The position numbers and the translations under genes are program-made. Shown here piece after piece: positions 17,306 through 26,202 of a stretch of 37,116 bases of DNA (the first letter of the stretch is position 1; every line of letters begins with the position of its first letter). The notes beneath the pieces were generated by a model that worked only from the letters and a program-made list of their open reading frames with translations, searched no databases and had not been told where the DNA came from. Source of the DNA: a virus; the IMG/VR virus record IMGVR_UViG_3300045973_000434, positions 64,001-101,116 of that record, one strand, 5' to 3'.

Positions 17306-19164
17306 TAAAATAATGTTAATTGAGGATTGATAATTTCATTGATAATTTTCTGTGTACTGTTGATATAGTAACCATAATCAATATTATAGGGACCTTCCTT
17401 ATAATTATTAAATATAGTTACTAACTTATTTACCTCGTAATCTTCTCTTGGATAAAAAGGCTCTAGATTATGCATAAAATTAGCATATTCTGGAGGAGGC
17501 TCAGTTTTAAATAACTTAGCTCCATTAGTTGATACATAATATCGTACTGATTTTTGTAATATATCCTTTTGTAATTTACCATCTTTTAGATAGTGTAATT
17601 CGTTTGTAAATTTGTTGTCAATCTTTTTCGCTATACAAAAATCATAAATGTCTTTATGTTCTCTAATTGTTTTTTCTACAGGTGTGTTGTTTACAAAGTA
17701 CTCATACAGTGCTATTGAAACAATTGGTTTATCAAATCCTTTTGCAAGATCTGGTTCTGTTATAAAGATACCTTTTACTTTTGTTTTATTATTAGTTTTA
17801 ACTGCAACATAATTATTTACATCACGTCTTACATACTTTTTATAGTATGCATATTCTAATTCAAACTGAGTTTCAAGTTCCCATTTCTTACAAATATCAT
17901 AATATAATGATTCTTTGTTCTTTTCTACAATGGTTGTTACACCATCTGTGTTTGCTGATATTACTTTAAATCCATTCAAGACTAATTGTTCTATCAACAT
18001 TAAAATATATAATTGTCCATTAATTGTAACTCTTAAATTAACAATAGGATCATATAACCATAAATGTTCATTTAAAGTTTTACCTATTGCTGAATTTAAC
18101 ACAATCTTTAGACATTCGTTTTCAGCTTTACGACCTTCATGTTTTGCTCTAATACGTTTATCACGTACTTCACGAAAGTTCTTCATAAACTTAGTACCCA
18201 GATGTTCCGGGGCAAGATTATGATTAATTGCTAAACTAGGATACATACTAGCTATATCACAATCAATAAGATCTGTTGTATCTGTATATTCAAATACAGC
18301 ACCATTATCTACTGAATGAATACCACCAACTCCTAACTTATATTCTACACCACCAAATTTAACCCTCTTCTTAAAGAAAGGTTGATCTTTATAGTAAGTA
18401 TGGTCTCTTACTTCTTCTAGCAGATTCATTAAAGTTTCTGTTTGAAAGTTAATTTCTGGAAAGATCACCCAGTCAAATTTAATAAACTTTCTTACTGTTC
18501 GTAGATCTTTGAAATGTTTCTTTTCAAGACCTGTGGCTTCTGAATAGAACTTCTCTAAAATTCTATTAGCCATCCAACTATCTGATTCTGTATAGACATC
18601 AATTCCATATAAATCAGATATTTCAGCTCTAAGTTTTAATCTGTCAAGTAATCTAATATACAACTGTTCTGTCATTAAGACATCGTTTAAGTTGTAACTT
18701 CGAATTATATTAACATCTTCTAACTTAATTATTTTTTCAATAGGTATTGGTAAATCTTGAATCTTTGGCCATTTCATGCTAACTCCCATGAGTTTTAATG
18801 ATTTTTGGTAACCGCCCATTTTCATTAGGTCTATAGTTCTAAACGGTAGATTATACATATAATCTCTAAAAGAACCTCCAATAATTGTGGTAACTAGGTT
18901 ATGTATAGACATACATATTTCATTTGATGTAGTCATTGAAAAGTCAAAATACTTAACGTGTATAAACTTAAGTATTTGATTATCAAAACTAAATGAATTA
19001 TATCCTACAAACCATTTGTTATGATCACTCATAAAATCGTATAGAGCTGTTAAATCATTTCGTTCTTCAAAAATTATAAACTCTTTTATTTCTTTAGAGT
19101 TTACATTCTTAAATATTACCATAAAGTAATTAACATATGCTTCTATATCAAAAATCCAAATCAT
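17305..19164 (-). CDS. Family B DNA polymerase with 3'-5' exonuclease
   Basis: This 619-residue protein carries the full DEDDy proofreading set: Exo I FDIEAY (D6, E8), Exo II GYNSFSFDNQ (N56, D61), Exo III YNLND (Y157, D161). It also has the family B polymerase motifs: motif A DCDIASMYPSL (D303), motif B KIVLNSAIGKT (K353, N357, G361) and motif C ISANTDGVTT (D407). Motif C departs from the usual YGDTDS: the first Asp is Asn and the Ser is Gly, while the metal-binding second Asp remains. In motif B the usual Tyr is Ile. The length is short, close to protein-primed or small phage enzymes. This is the replicative polymerase. A clean terminator lies upstream at 19178-19212. Confidence 0.93.
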   Translation of the reverse strand: MIWIFDIEAYVNYFMVIFKNVNSKEIKEFIIFEERNDLTALYDFMSDHNKWFVGYNSFSFDNQILKFIHVKYFDFSMTTSNEICMSIHNLVTTIIGGSFRDYMYNLPFRTIDLMKMGGYQKSLKLMGVSMKWPKIQDLPIPIEKIIKLEDVNIIRSYNLNDVLMTEQLYIRLLDRLKLRAEISDLYGIDVYTESDSWMANRILEKFYSEATGLEKKHFKDLRTVRKFIKFDWVIFPEINFQTETLMNLLEEVRDHTYYKDQPFFKKRVKFGGVEYKLGVGGIHSVDNGAVFEYTDTTDLIDCDIASMYPSLAINHNLAPEHLGTKFMKNFREVRDKRIRAKHEGRKAENECLKIVLNSAIGKTLNEHLWLYDPIVNLRVTINGQLYILMLIEQLVLNGFKVISANTDGVTTIVEKNKESLYYDICKKWELETQFELEYAYYKKYVRRDVNNYVAVKTNNKTKVKGIFITEPDLAKGFDKPIVSIALYEYFVNNTPVEKTIREHKDIYDFCIAKKIDNKFTNELHYLKDGKLQKDILQKSVRYYVSTNGAKLFKTEPPPEYANFMHNLEPFYPREDYEVNKLVTIFNNYKEGPYNIDYGYYINSTQKIINEIINPQLTLF

Positions 19165-19171
19165 GTTTTAA

Positions 19172-19212
19172 GTATAAAAAGGGAGTGTCATTGACTTGGT
19201 AACACTCCCTTT
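19172..19212 (-). terminator. Intrinsic terminator upstream of DNA polymerase
   Basis: An 11-bp perfect stem (AAAGGGAGTGT with its complement, 19178-19188/19202-19212) has a 13-nt loop and is followed on the - strand by TTTTTATA. It ends the unit containing the 514-residue protein gene. Confidence 0.88.
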
Positions 19213-19216
19213 ATTA

Positions 19217-20761
19217 TTATTGTTTAAATTCAGAATAGATTTGTTGCCATCTGAATTTACCGGTTTTGTCTTCACTTAACAAATACTTGGTTTGTTGAGT
19301 TCTGACTTTTGGAATTACTGGTGTACCTTCACCTGATGGCTGTTTTTCACTCTTCATCATTTGCTGAAGATCAGTCATTCTCTTGGATGGTATTTGTAGA
19401 ACCTTAATAGTTTTATTGATAACACGAGGTTTTCTTTCAAACTTTATATGTTCATCTTTTAATCCAGTGAAAAATCGTCTCACTACAGGTTCACCACTCT
19501 CTTGTAAGAATGGTATGGTTTCAAGTAATTTTACTTTCTTACCATCTTTCTTCTCCCAAAGTTCCCACACTACTGGACGATATTCATATTGTGGTACTTT
19601 TCGTATTGTTTCAAACTGTTCGAGCTCATCACTCTTAGGTTTTACTTTAATAGTTTGGAAGCGAGTATAAGGACTACTTGCTTGTCCACGTTTCTTTTTA
19701 CGATCAAATAATTCATCACGTTCAACGATACGAGGTCTTCCTTTGTATTCAAGTAGTTGTGCCTCATAGTTTCCCTGAGACATTTCCTTACGTTTGTTAA
19801 ATTTTACTTTTTGTTGGGCACGATACTCTTCTTTCGAAGCATATTCCCACCCGGCTTTGATAAGTTTACCAGCATAAAACGTATTAATACGAATTATATC
19901 TCCTTTGATTGGATCTTTTATACAGATCATTTTCTGTTGATCCGGTGTTGCGTATAACTTAGGAGTTCCTGGTTTACCACGAGATGTTCGCAGCTGTGTT
20001 GTAGTTATACGTTTCCCTTCCTTTTTTGTTTCGTCTTTTGGTTCTTTAACAGTAATTTCAGTATCGATATTTGTGTCTCCTGGAGGAACAATTACTTTTT
20101 CTTTCCAGTCAGCACCATATGTTTCTGTACGATATATTTCTGTTCCTCGTTCAAGATCGACATTCCAATTACTGTCTACATATATACCTTCAAAGTATTT
20201 ATGTAAAACATTTGTTGGACTTAATTCAGGACTGTTTAATTGAAGTAAATATCTCCAATCCTGATCTATTGTCATATCTCTCTCACTACTTGGTTTGAAC
20301 CACTTTTTGTAAAGTTCTGATTCCTGATGTAAAGAATATTGTTCAGTATATAAGTTTCTCGTTGTATTCCAACGAAGATATACTTTGTGTGGATAATCAG
20401 TAAGTTTAGGGAGAACTATTACATGTAAACCATTATCAAAAACAAATTTTAATGGTTTTGTTTCAAGTAATAATCTCAATTCACTGGTTTCTATTTCTAC
20501 TCTTGTACGAACTTCACCTTGTTGCATTTTTTGTTCCATTTCCTTTTTTTGAATATTTGGATCTGTACTACTATTTACCTTCGCCTTCTTCCATTCTTGC
20601 CAATCAATACGATAGCAATCATTGTCCAGCGGTGTTCTTCCTGAAGCTTGAACGTATTCATATTCAAATGATGGAGTATATACTTCTTCCATTGAAGGAC
20701 ATCTATACCTATCATAATCAAGAATACGTGCAAGTCTCAGTAAATCTTCTCTTTCGATCAT
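19217..20761 (-). CDS. Hypothetical charged protein, 514 residues
   Basis: The family is not recognised. The protein is highly charged and rich in Lys, Glu, Arg and Gln. A central low-complexity stretch (about 245-285, with EPKDETKKEGKR and TSRGKPGTPKLYA) separates an N-terminal half with several Trp/Tyr (YFEGIYVDSNWNVDLERG) from a C-terminal half with KR-rich linkers. No signal peptide or membrane helix is visible. The start is 1 nt after the preceding 81-residue gene. Such lengthy charged proteins between replication genes may bind DNA or act as scaffolds; nothing in the sequence proves it. Confidence 0.75.
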   Translation of the reverse strand: MIEREDLLRLARILDYDRYRCPSMEEVYTPSFEYEYVQASGRTPLDNDCYRIDWQEWKKAKVNSSTDPNIQKKEMEQKMQQGEVRTRVEIETSELRLLLETKPLKFVFDNGLHVIVLPKLTDYPHKVYLRWNTTRNLYTEQYSLHQESELYKKWFKPSSERDMTIDQDWRYLLQLNSPELSPTNVLHKYFEGIYVDSNWNVDLERGTEIYRTETYGADWKEKVIVPPGDTNIDTEITVKEPKDETKKEGKRITTTQLRTSRGKPGTPKLYATPDQQKMICIKDPIKGDIIRINTFYAGKLIKAGWEYASKEEYRAQQKVKFNKRKEMSQGNYEAQLLEYKGRPRIVERDELFDRKKKRGQASSPYTRFQTIKVKPKSDELEQFETIRKVPQYEYRPVVWELWEKKDGKKVKLLETIPFLQESGEPVVRRFFTGLKDEHIKFERKPRVINKTIKVLQIPSKRMTDLQQMMKSEKQPSGEGTPVIPKVRTQQTKYLLSEDKTGKFRWQQIYSEFKQ

Positions 20762-20762
20762 A

Positions 20763-21008
20763 TTATCCCTCGGTTACAAGGAACTGCTGAATAGGTGCAT
20801 TTGGGGTAAACCCTATTTGCTTGCCGGCTAAGATTGATTCAATTTCTTCTTTTCTCTGACTTACTTTTGACACACGGGCCATGTAGTAAGAGTGGTTCAC
20901 TTCTGTAAAACTTCTGTCGAGTTCCTGAAGTGTTGCATCAACACCAATAAGTTCGATTATTAGGTCAATGACTGTTGATTCGATTTCTTTAAATTTAAGA
21001 TAACTCAT
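20763..21008 (-). CDS. Hypothetical small helical protein
   Basis: This 81-residue protein shares an ATGA start/stop overlap with the upstream gene, so it is translationally coupled. It is predicted to be mostly helical (ESTVIDLIIELIGVDATLQEL), with amphipathic spacing compatible with a dimeric coil and a short C-terminal tail. No catalytic motif is visible. It is part of the run vWA partner - 150 aa - 81 aa - 514 aa. Confidence 0.65.
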   Translation of the reverse strand: MSYLKFKEIESTVIDLIIELIGVDATLQELDRSFTEVNHSYYMARVSKVSQRKEEIESILAGKQIGFTPNAPIQQFLVTEG

Positions 21009-21439
21009 TTTTTGATTGTTTTTCTGATTTTGACATCTTTTGTTAACTTGTAGATTGGATTTTTTCTTCTTATACCAAAAATTCCTGTTTTGATTATAGT
21101 AATATTGGTTTCCTCAATAGGAATATCCATATCACCATACATTTCAGGTATACCAGTAAAATACCAATCTGAGTTGTTAGAACCTTTTTTTGTATGTCTT
21201 AATGGTAACAACCCCATTAAAGCAAGGATTTGTGGTAATGATTGATGTGGGTTATTATGCCACACTTTTTTTATAGATTCTGATTTGCTTTTCAGTTCTA
21301 ATATCGTACCACTTGCTTCTGCAAAGGTAGGGAATAATCCCCACCTCTTTAGAAGTTTATACCAATTTACTAACTCAAAGAAAGTATCTATCTCTAAGTC
21401 ACGTTTATTAGTATACGTTTTCTTCAACAGTTTCATCAT
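21005..21439 (-). CDS. Hypothetical basic protein
   Basis: This is a 144-residue protein if started at the Met-Met pair at 21439; an ATG at 21457 is possible but increases the overlap with the vWA-like gene to 50 nt. It is basic, with Trp/Leu-rich patches (FFELVNWYKLLKRWGLFPTF) and a Lys/Arg C-terminus (KLTKDVKIRKTIKK) suggesting nucleic-acid or phospholipid contact. The family is not recognised. It is coupled by overlap to the MoxR/vWA pair and to the following 81-residue gene. Confidence 0.65.
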   Translation of the reverse strand: MMKLLKKTYTNKRDLEIDTFFELVNWYKLLKRWGLFPTFAEASGTILELKSKSESIKKVWHNNPHQSLPQILALMGLLPLRHTKKGSNNSDWYFTGIPEMYGDMDIPIEETNITIIKTGIFGIRRKNPIYKLTKDVKIRKTIKK

Positions 21440-22292
21440 ACATTGTTTTGATTTCATTAATAAAACGCTTACTGTCTTCTTCGTCTAAACATTCTCCATT
21501 CTGTATATAAAGTTCACCTGGTTTAGAAGTATATCCTTTAAAAGCAGAACGACCAATACCTTCATATGTATACATATTTCCAGTATATAGGAGAAAATGC
21601 CAATGTCTGAAAGCCCACGGTGATAATAAAGTTAACAACAAACCAATGTTTAATGTTTCATCCCATTTCTTAATAGGTAATTCACTATAACATTGTTTTA
21701 CATGTTTACCATTATATTGACCAATATCATCTATATCTGTTATTGCATATACTTCAACTCTATAGCCTGTACTTTCTAAGTAATCAACTATAGATACTGC
21801 AGTATATGTTTTATTTAACATAGCTGTTTGATCTATATTACAGTTTTCATTTATGCTTATATATAACTTTACAAACTTACCATTTAAAAATCCATGTTTT
21901 CTTATACGTTTGTTCATAAAAGGCATTTCATCATACAAACGTTCCATAGACATTTCTTCACCATCAATATCATCCCATTTATTCTTGAAACAAGAAGCTC
22001 CATCTAATAATAGATCTTCTTTTAATTGTTCAAGTTTTGCAATACCTGGTTGATATGAATATTTATACTTTTCAAGTTCTTCGTGACGTAAACCTACAAA
22101 AGAACTATTAGTATAACTAAGATGTTCAATGTATTCACTTTGATTCCATGCATTTTTATCAGGGTCATGACATGCTGCATAAAAATCATCAATACTATCA
22201 AATTTTAGTTCAATACGTATTGCATCTTTTTCTTCGTAGCGAGGACGACACCACATCATCATGTCCCAAAAACCACCACCAAAATCTTCCAT
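21408..22292 (-). CDS. CobT/vWA-like partner of MoxR-type ATPase
   Basis: This 294-residue protein matches the phage vWA-like family that accompanies MoxR/CobS ATPases: an N-terminal adaptor with SFVGLRHEELEKYKYS, then a Rossmann-like core beginning VKLYISINENCNID and continuing SIVDYLESTGYRVEVYAITDID, a strand-helix-strand typical of a vWA fold. The MIDAS motif DxSxS is not evident, so it probably does not bind metal in the classical way. Its start codon overlaps the MoxR stop by one base, and this strict pairing is the strongest evidence. The pair is homologous in layout to cobaltochelatase CobS/CobT but also to general MoxR-vWA remodelling chaperones. Confidence 0.68.
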   Translation of the reverse strand: MEDFGGGFWDMMMWCRPRYEEKDAIRIELKFDSIDDFYAACHDPDKNAWNQSEYIEHLSYTNSSFVGLRHEELEKYKYSYQPGIAKLEQLKEDLLLDGASCFKNKWDDIDGEEMSMERLYDEMPFMNKRIRKHGFLNGKFVKLYISINENCNIDQTAMLNKTYTAVSIVDYLESTGYRVEVYAITDIDDIGQYNGKHVKQCYSELPIKKWDETLNIGLLLTLLSPWAFRHWHFLLYTGNMYTYEGIGRSAFKGYTSKPGELYIQNGECLDEEDSKRFINEIKTMYDETVEENVY

Positions 22293-23440
22293 TATACTAC
22301 TAGCTCCTTTTTAAATCCGTTTTCAATTTTGTTTTGTCGTAATGCATCAAGTTCAGCTTTAGTCCAGTTTGAGACTAATCTAAACTTCCAATTGTTAACC
22401 TTATGTTCTTTTAATTTACAACCTTCAATTAACATTCGTGTAGATGCAATCCTTCTAAACATATTAGTTTTAATAACAGTACGAACTTGTTGAATAAACT
22501 CAAATACTTCAGGATCATATTGCTTTTCATAAGCAAACGAATAATCCATTTCAAGGATTCCTCCTACAAAACGGTCTATTGTTGAAGCATCTAACTGATT
22601 ATTTGCTACATACTGTCGATTAGCACCTTGTCCAAATGTATTAGAAGTTGCTACAATTATACAATCTGGATGCCTTTCAACTCTACCATTTGTTGTCATA
22701 ATGAAACCATTAGCCAACGCTGAGTTACTGATCTGTGCTACTGCGGGATCAAGAGCTGTAAATTCATCGAGAAGGATTATAGATGGCATTGCGTAATATT
22801 CTGCAAATGCTGTGTTTTCTCGTGCGGGATATTTATATCCAATAAATTCTGAAGCACTGGTACCTAAACCACATGATATAGTATGTATACCAACTTCTAA
22901 GGCTGTTGCTACATTCTTAGTAATAGTTGTTTTACCACAACCTGCTGGTCCTACTAACCATATGTTTTTAATACCTGCTTTTATAAGTTTTAATAACTCT
23001 TCTTCATAGTTATCAGCAACAAAAGCTTCCAATTGAGCTTCAGATTCTTTTCTTTTCTTTATTTCTTCTGCTTTTTCAAGAGCGTTCTGACGTTTTTGTT
23101 GCATACGTTTTTGAAACTCTTCTTTTGTTTCTTCGGGTGTAAAAGGTACTTCTTGATCAGGTCTATCTTCCCTTCTCATTGGCACAGCTTCTTTTTTATC
23201 GTCTTCTTTTTGACTACCTTTTGGTGCTTTTCCTTTAATCCCTACATTTTGAATATTTTGTACATCATCATAACTTATGTTAAGTATAACTCCGTCTTTT
23301 GTTTTTATAGACATTCTTCTAGCACCAGGGTTATTAACCATGATTTTAAAAGTACCTTCAAATGGTTTACCACCTGTTGTTTGTACTCTACCTTTAAAAG
23401 AATCCTCATAATGTAGATCTTTTACTACTGTTAGTTCCAT
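22292..23440 (-). CDS. MoxR/CobS-type AAA+ ATPase
   Basis: In this 382-residue protein the AAA+ core spans about 145-350. Walker A is GPAGCGKT (164-171), Walker B is IILLDEF (221-227), sensor 1 is ATSNTFG (N267), and the arginine finger is in STIDRFVGG (R290). The GLGTSASEFIGYKYP loop is typical of the CobS/MoxR (AAA_5) clade. The N-terminal ~70 residues form a small beta-rich domain (KIMVNNPGARRMSIKTKDG), followed by a charged helical linker to about 140. With its vWA partner it would remodel a protein complex or insert a metal cofactor. It lies directly downstream of the B12-dependent reductase gene. Confidence 0.87.
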   Translation of the reverse strand: MELTVVKDLHYEDSFKGRVQTTGGKPFEGTFKIMVNNPGARRMSIKTKDGVILNISYDDVQNIQNVGIKGKAPKGSQKEDDKKEAVPMRREDRPDQEVPFTPEETKEEFQKRMQQKRQNALEKAEEIKKRKESEAQLEAFVADNYEEELLKLIKAGIKNIWLVGPAGCGKTTITKNVATALEVGIHTISCGLGTSASEFIGYKYPARENTAFAEYYAMPSIILLDEFTALDPAVAQISNSALANGFIMTTNGRVERHPDCIIVATSNTFGQGANRQYVANNQLDASTIDRFVGGILEMDYSFAYEKQYDPEVFEFIQQVRTVIKTNMFRRIASTRMLIEGCKLKEHKVNNWKFRLVSNWTKAELDALRQNKIENGFKKELVV

Positions 23441-23466
23441 GAATATTTGTTAAGTTTGTTAATAAA

Positions 23467-23540
23467 TAAAAATCCCGGACAGTGTGGTTGACTTAATGTA
23501 CCCCAAGGGGTCGCGACGCCAGAGCCTACTATCCGGGACA
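23467..23540 (-). terminator. Long-headed structured terminator between reductase and MoxR gene
   Basis: The closing stem TCCCGGA/TCCGGGA (23532-23538 with 23473-23479), plus a 1x1 mismatch and 3 further pairs, is followed on the - strand by TTTTTATT. The enclosed 44 nt contain a GTCGCGAC palindrome and an ACCCC/GGGGT hairpin and are GC-rich against the background. Confidence 0.75.
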
Positions 23541-23558
23541 ATCTGTCTGGAGGACTGA

Positions 23559-25559
23559 TTATGCTATTTCACACGTATCGTTATTACAATACATTTCAGG
23601 TTTAGAATCTTCACTAATACCATTGAGTTTTAATCCTTTAATTTTTTTCAATATCTTTTTGTATTCTTCTTTTGTTATTTCCTCATATGGCATTTGCTGA
23701 TAAGCAGCTTTTTCCATTTTAGGTAAGAAACTAATACCTTTAAGTTTGTACTGAAAATAATTTAACGCGTGTTTAATTTGGTCTCTTTCTGTTTTATCAA
23801 ATGTGATTGTACATGACACTTGATTATCAGCCCAATGTTCCTGTAAAAATGCAGCTAATGATAGTTGTTCCCACATACTAACTTCTTTAGTAGTACGAAC
23901 ACCTTCTATTGCTACAGGTATTTCTACAACAACTGTATTCTTTGTATCATTTACATCTGGTTCAATTGTATATCCTGCTTCTTTTAAGTAGGGTAATATA
24001 TCAGACATAGCAGATACTCTTATTCTCCTTATATAATAATTACTTTCTGGATAATGCATACCAGGTGTAACACCAGGCAGTAAGGAAACTGTTCCAGAAG
24101 GTTTGATAGATGTGGTTTTTATACTCTTTGGTACAGCAAACCAGTCACTATATATTTCATCGTAATGTTGTATTGTTTGATAGCCATCTTCTAGCCATTG
24201 TCTTAAGGTTTCTATACCTTTAGTATCAACGAATTGGGCTATACCACTTATCGAAGTTCCTATTCTTCGATTACGTAACTGTACTCTATTAGTTTCAACC
24301 CATTGAGTTGTACCTAAAGTTACAGTTTTTGCATACATATAAGCAAATTTTAATGTTCTTAGGAAATCATCTTTGTCTTCATGTCTTGTAGGAAATACTT
24401 CAACTAAACAACACATTTCATATGGTTCAAGACTTTGTTCTAAGCAAGGATTACCTCCTGATACTCTAAAGTCTTTGTTATTATAACCATCTTTGAAACG
24501 TCCATATTCTCGCATGTTTTTTAACCAAGCATAACCAGGTTCACCATTTGATGCAGTTTGTTCTGCAAGTTTGGTATAATCTTGTCCTGCTTCTACGAAA
24601 ACACTATTGTTTGATAACCAACCCCAAGGAGCTCGTTCTGTTTTACTTCCTTTATAAGACTGTGTATCTGTATCCCAACGATAATCTTTAAGTTTTAGGA
24701 ACTCATTACTATTAGGATTACCAAATACTATTTGTGAAGATCGTCTTGCATTACCTGCTACTACACAAACACCTATCATATTCATTATATCAACAATATC
24801 AGTTGCAGTTATTTTCTGACCAATACGTCTATCTAATGTTTCTTTTATATGTTCATGTAATTTCATTAATGGTTCTGGACCAGCTGATTTACCACCAAAT
24901 GTTTTAATAGGAGAACCGTTAGGTCTTATTAATGAATAATCAAAATGTGGTAATGATAAACCTAGAAAATAAGATTCAAGTAGTCTCTTCAAAGAAGCAA
25001 CCCAACCTTCTCTAGTATCTGGTATTTGATTATCAATATTAATTATTGTAACACCTGTTAAATCTAAAGGTTTTTGTATCATTACTTTACCTTCACCTTT
25101 AACATCAAAACCTACACCTACCCCTAACATAGACATGTCCATCATAAACTCAAATGGTTTACTAAGATCAACATCTAAGTGTTCAGTAGAAGTAAATGCA
25201 CAGTTGTTTAATGCTGCAAATAATCCTTTTTCCATTATCAACGGTGTGCCCATTGCCCATAATCCCCTACCAGGTGGTAAGAATTTCATGGTAAACATTC
25301 GGTCATACATTTCTTGAGCAGATTTATAACCATCTTCCTCATTCCATCCTAGACCATTATTTGTTATATGCTTTTTTTGTATTGAATATGTTCCCTCCAC
25401 AACTCTACGAACGGTTTCATACCATTTCTCATTTGTACCATCTTCTTTAATTCTAGAATATGTTCTTAAGTAAACAATGTTACCAAGTCCATTAAATCCA
25501 AAATCAGGTTCAATGTGTTTGTACTTTTCTATAAAACTATCTTTTAATGTAAACTCCAT
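23559..25559 (-). CDS. nrdJ: Adenosylcobalamin-dependent ribonucleoside-triphosphate reductase (class II, monomeric)
   Basis: This 666-residue protein converts NTPs to dNTPs using coenzyme B12. The fingerprint is that of the Lactobacillus leichmannii-type monomeric enzyme: FLPPGRGLWAMGT (93-105), ALNNCAF (C120, disulfide half), SGGNPCLEQSLEPYEMCC (thiyl C372, E374, partner C383 eleven residues on), PSGTVSLLPGVTPGMH, and a C-terminal CNNDTC pair (C658/C663, CX4C) that would re-reduce the active site. All key residues are present. It is about 70 residues shorter than the bacterial enzyme. It makes dNTP supply oxygen-independent but needs host or salvaged B12. It has structured terminators on both sides, so it may be its own transcription unit. 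Confidence 0.93.
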   Translation of the reverse strand: MEFTLKDSFIEKYKHIEPDFGFNGLGNIVYLRTYSRIKEDGTNEKWYETVRRVVEGTYSIQKKHITNNGLGWNEEDGYKSAQEMYDRMFTMKFLPPGRGLWAMGTPLIMEKGLFAALNNCAFTSTEHLDVDLSKPFEFMMDMSMLGVGVGFDVKGEGKVMIQKPLDLTGVTIINIDNQIPDTREGWVASLKRLLESYFLGLSLPHFDYSLIRPNGSPIKTFGGKSAGPEPLMKLHEHIKETLDRRIGQKITATDIVDIMNMIGVCVVAGNARRSSQIVFGNPNSNEFLKLKDYRWDTDTQSYKGSKTERAPWGWLSNNSVFVEAGQDYTKLAEQTASNGEPGYAWLKNMREYGRFKDGYNNKDFRVSGGNPCLEQSLEPYEMCCLVEVFPTRHEDKDDFLRTLKFAYMYAKTVTLGTTQWVETNRVQLRNRRIGTSISGIAQFVDTKGIETLRQWLEDGYQTIQHYDEIYSDWFAVPKSIKTTSIKPSGTVSLLPGVTPGMHYPESNYYIRRIRVSAMSDILPYLKEAGYTIEPDVNDTKNTVVVEIPVAIEGVRTTKEVSMWEQLSLAAFLQEHWADNQVSCTITFDKTERDQIKHALNYFQYKLKGISFLPKMEKAAYQQMPYEEITKEEYKKILKKIKGLKLNGISEDSKPEMYCNNDTCEIA

Positions 25560-25570
25560 ATATATAAATA

Positions 25571-25637
25571 TAAAAAGGACTCTCTTCTATCACACTACAG
25601 TAAACTGAAGGCTTTCGCAGGATATTAGAGAGTCCTA
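25571..25637 (-). terminator. Structured terminator/leader upstream of reductase
   Basis: A perfect 10-bp stem (AGGACTCTCT with AGAGAGTCCT, 25627-25636/25576-25585) is followed by TTTTTATA on the - strand. Inside are a TATC/GATA helix, a GC-GAAA-GC hairpin with a GNRA loop and a CAG-TTTA-CTG hairpin. It ends about 12 nt before the reductase ATG, so it can terminate the upstream gene or act as an attenuator for the reductase. No cobalamin-riboswitch box was recognised. Confidence 0.75.
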
Positions 25638-25646
25638 ATTTAAAAA

Positions 25647-26123
25647 TTATAATGTACCTAGCTTTGTCTTAAATATTGCTATTTCTTCATCTAAATACAC
25701 GGTTACTTTCTTTTTGGAGTTAAAGGCTGATAATTTGTTTTGAAATTTGGTTATTTCCTCCTTAAGTTTCTGATAAACAGTTGTTGCTGTTGGTAAACCT
25801 ATTTGAGCCAATTCGGCTTTTTTAGGTGACCTTTTTAAAGCTGTTATCAATGTCTTGTAAAACATTGATTTTGCAGTAAGGTTTGAAAGATGATAAATGT
25901 GATAATTATTTGTCTTTCCTTCAAATTTACTTAAATTAGCTTCCTGAATCACTTCTTTAAAATGTAGTAGTTGTAATTCTAACTTCTCAATTTGATCCAT
26001 CATCGAATCAACTTTGACTTCTGTGAAGTTATATTTTATAATACTATCATATAATTTAGGAAGTTCTCTTTCAACATCTGTTCTCAACTTCAATACTGTG
26101 TCTAACAGTAATTTTTTCTTCAT
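25647..26123 (-). CDS. Hypothetical coiled-coil protein
   Basis: This is a 158-residue protein. I chose the ATG at 26123 over an in-frame TTG at 26129. It is Lys-rich and mostly helical, with coiled-coil stretches at about 10-70 (VERELPKLYDSIIKYNF, MDQIEKLELQLLHFKEV) and about 115-150. No signal peptide or membrane helix is seen. The family is not recognised. It lies between the exported lysozyme-like gene and the reductase, bounded by hairpins on both sides. Confidence 0.7.
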   Translation of the reverse strand: MKKKLLLDTVLKLRTDVERELPKLYDSIIKYNFTEVKVDSMMDQIEKLELQLLHFKEVIQEANLSKFEGKTNNYHIYHLSNLTAKSMFYKTLITALKRSPKKAELAQIGLPTATTVYQKLKEEITKFQNKLSAFNSKKKVTVYLDEEIAIFKTKLGTL

Positions 26124-26152
26124 ACTCAAAATTTGATTTTAGGAACTTATTT

Positions 26153-26178
26153 AGAACCCTGTCATTTCTAAAGGTTCT
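26153..26178 (-). other. Intergenic hairpin
   Basis: A 6-bp stem AGAACC/GGTTCT with a 14-nt loop lies between the lysozyme-like gene and the coiled-coil gene. No strong U-run follows on the - strand, so it is a weak terminator or mRNA-end stabiliser at best. Confidence 0.45.
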
Positions 26179-26202
26179 TGATTGTAATACATACCAAGCA
26201 TT

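Noticed and set aside
23467-23540. Cobalamin riboswitch near the B12-dependent reductase
   Set aside because: No B12-box sequence or conserved core could be matched by eye; the element is downstream of the reductase and looks like a terminator.
25571-25637. Riboswitch controlling the reductase
   Set aside because: Too small for a cobalamin riboswitch and without recognised boxes; kept only as a structured terminator or leader.
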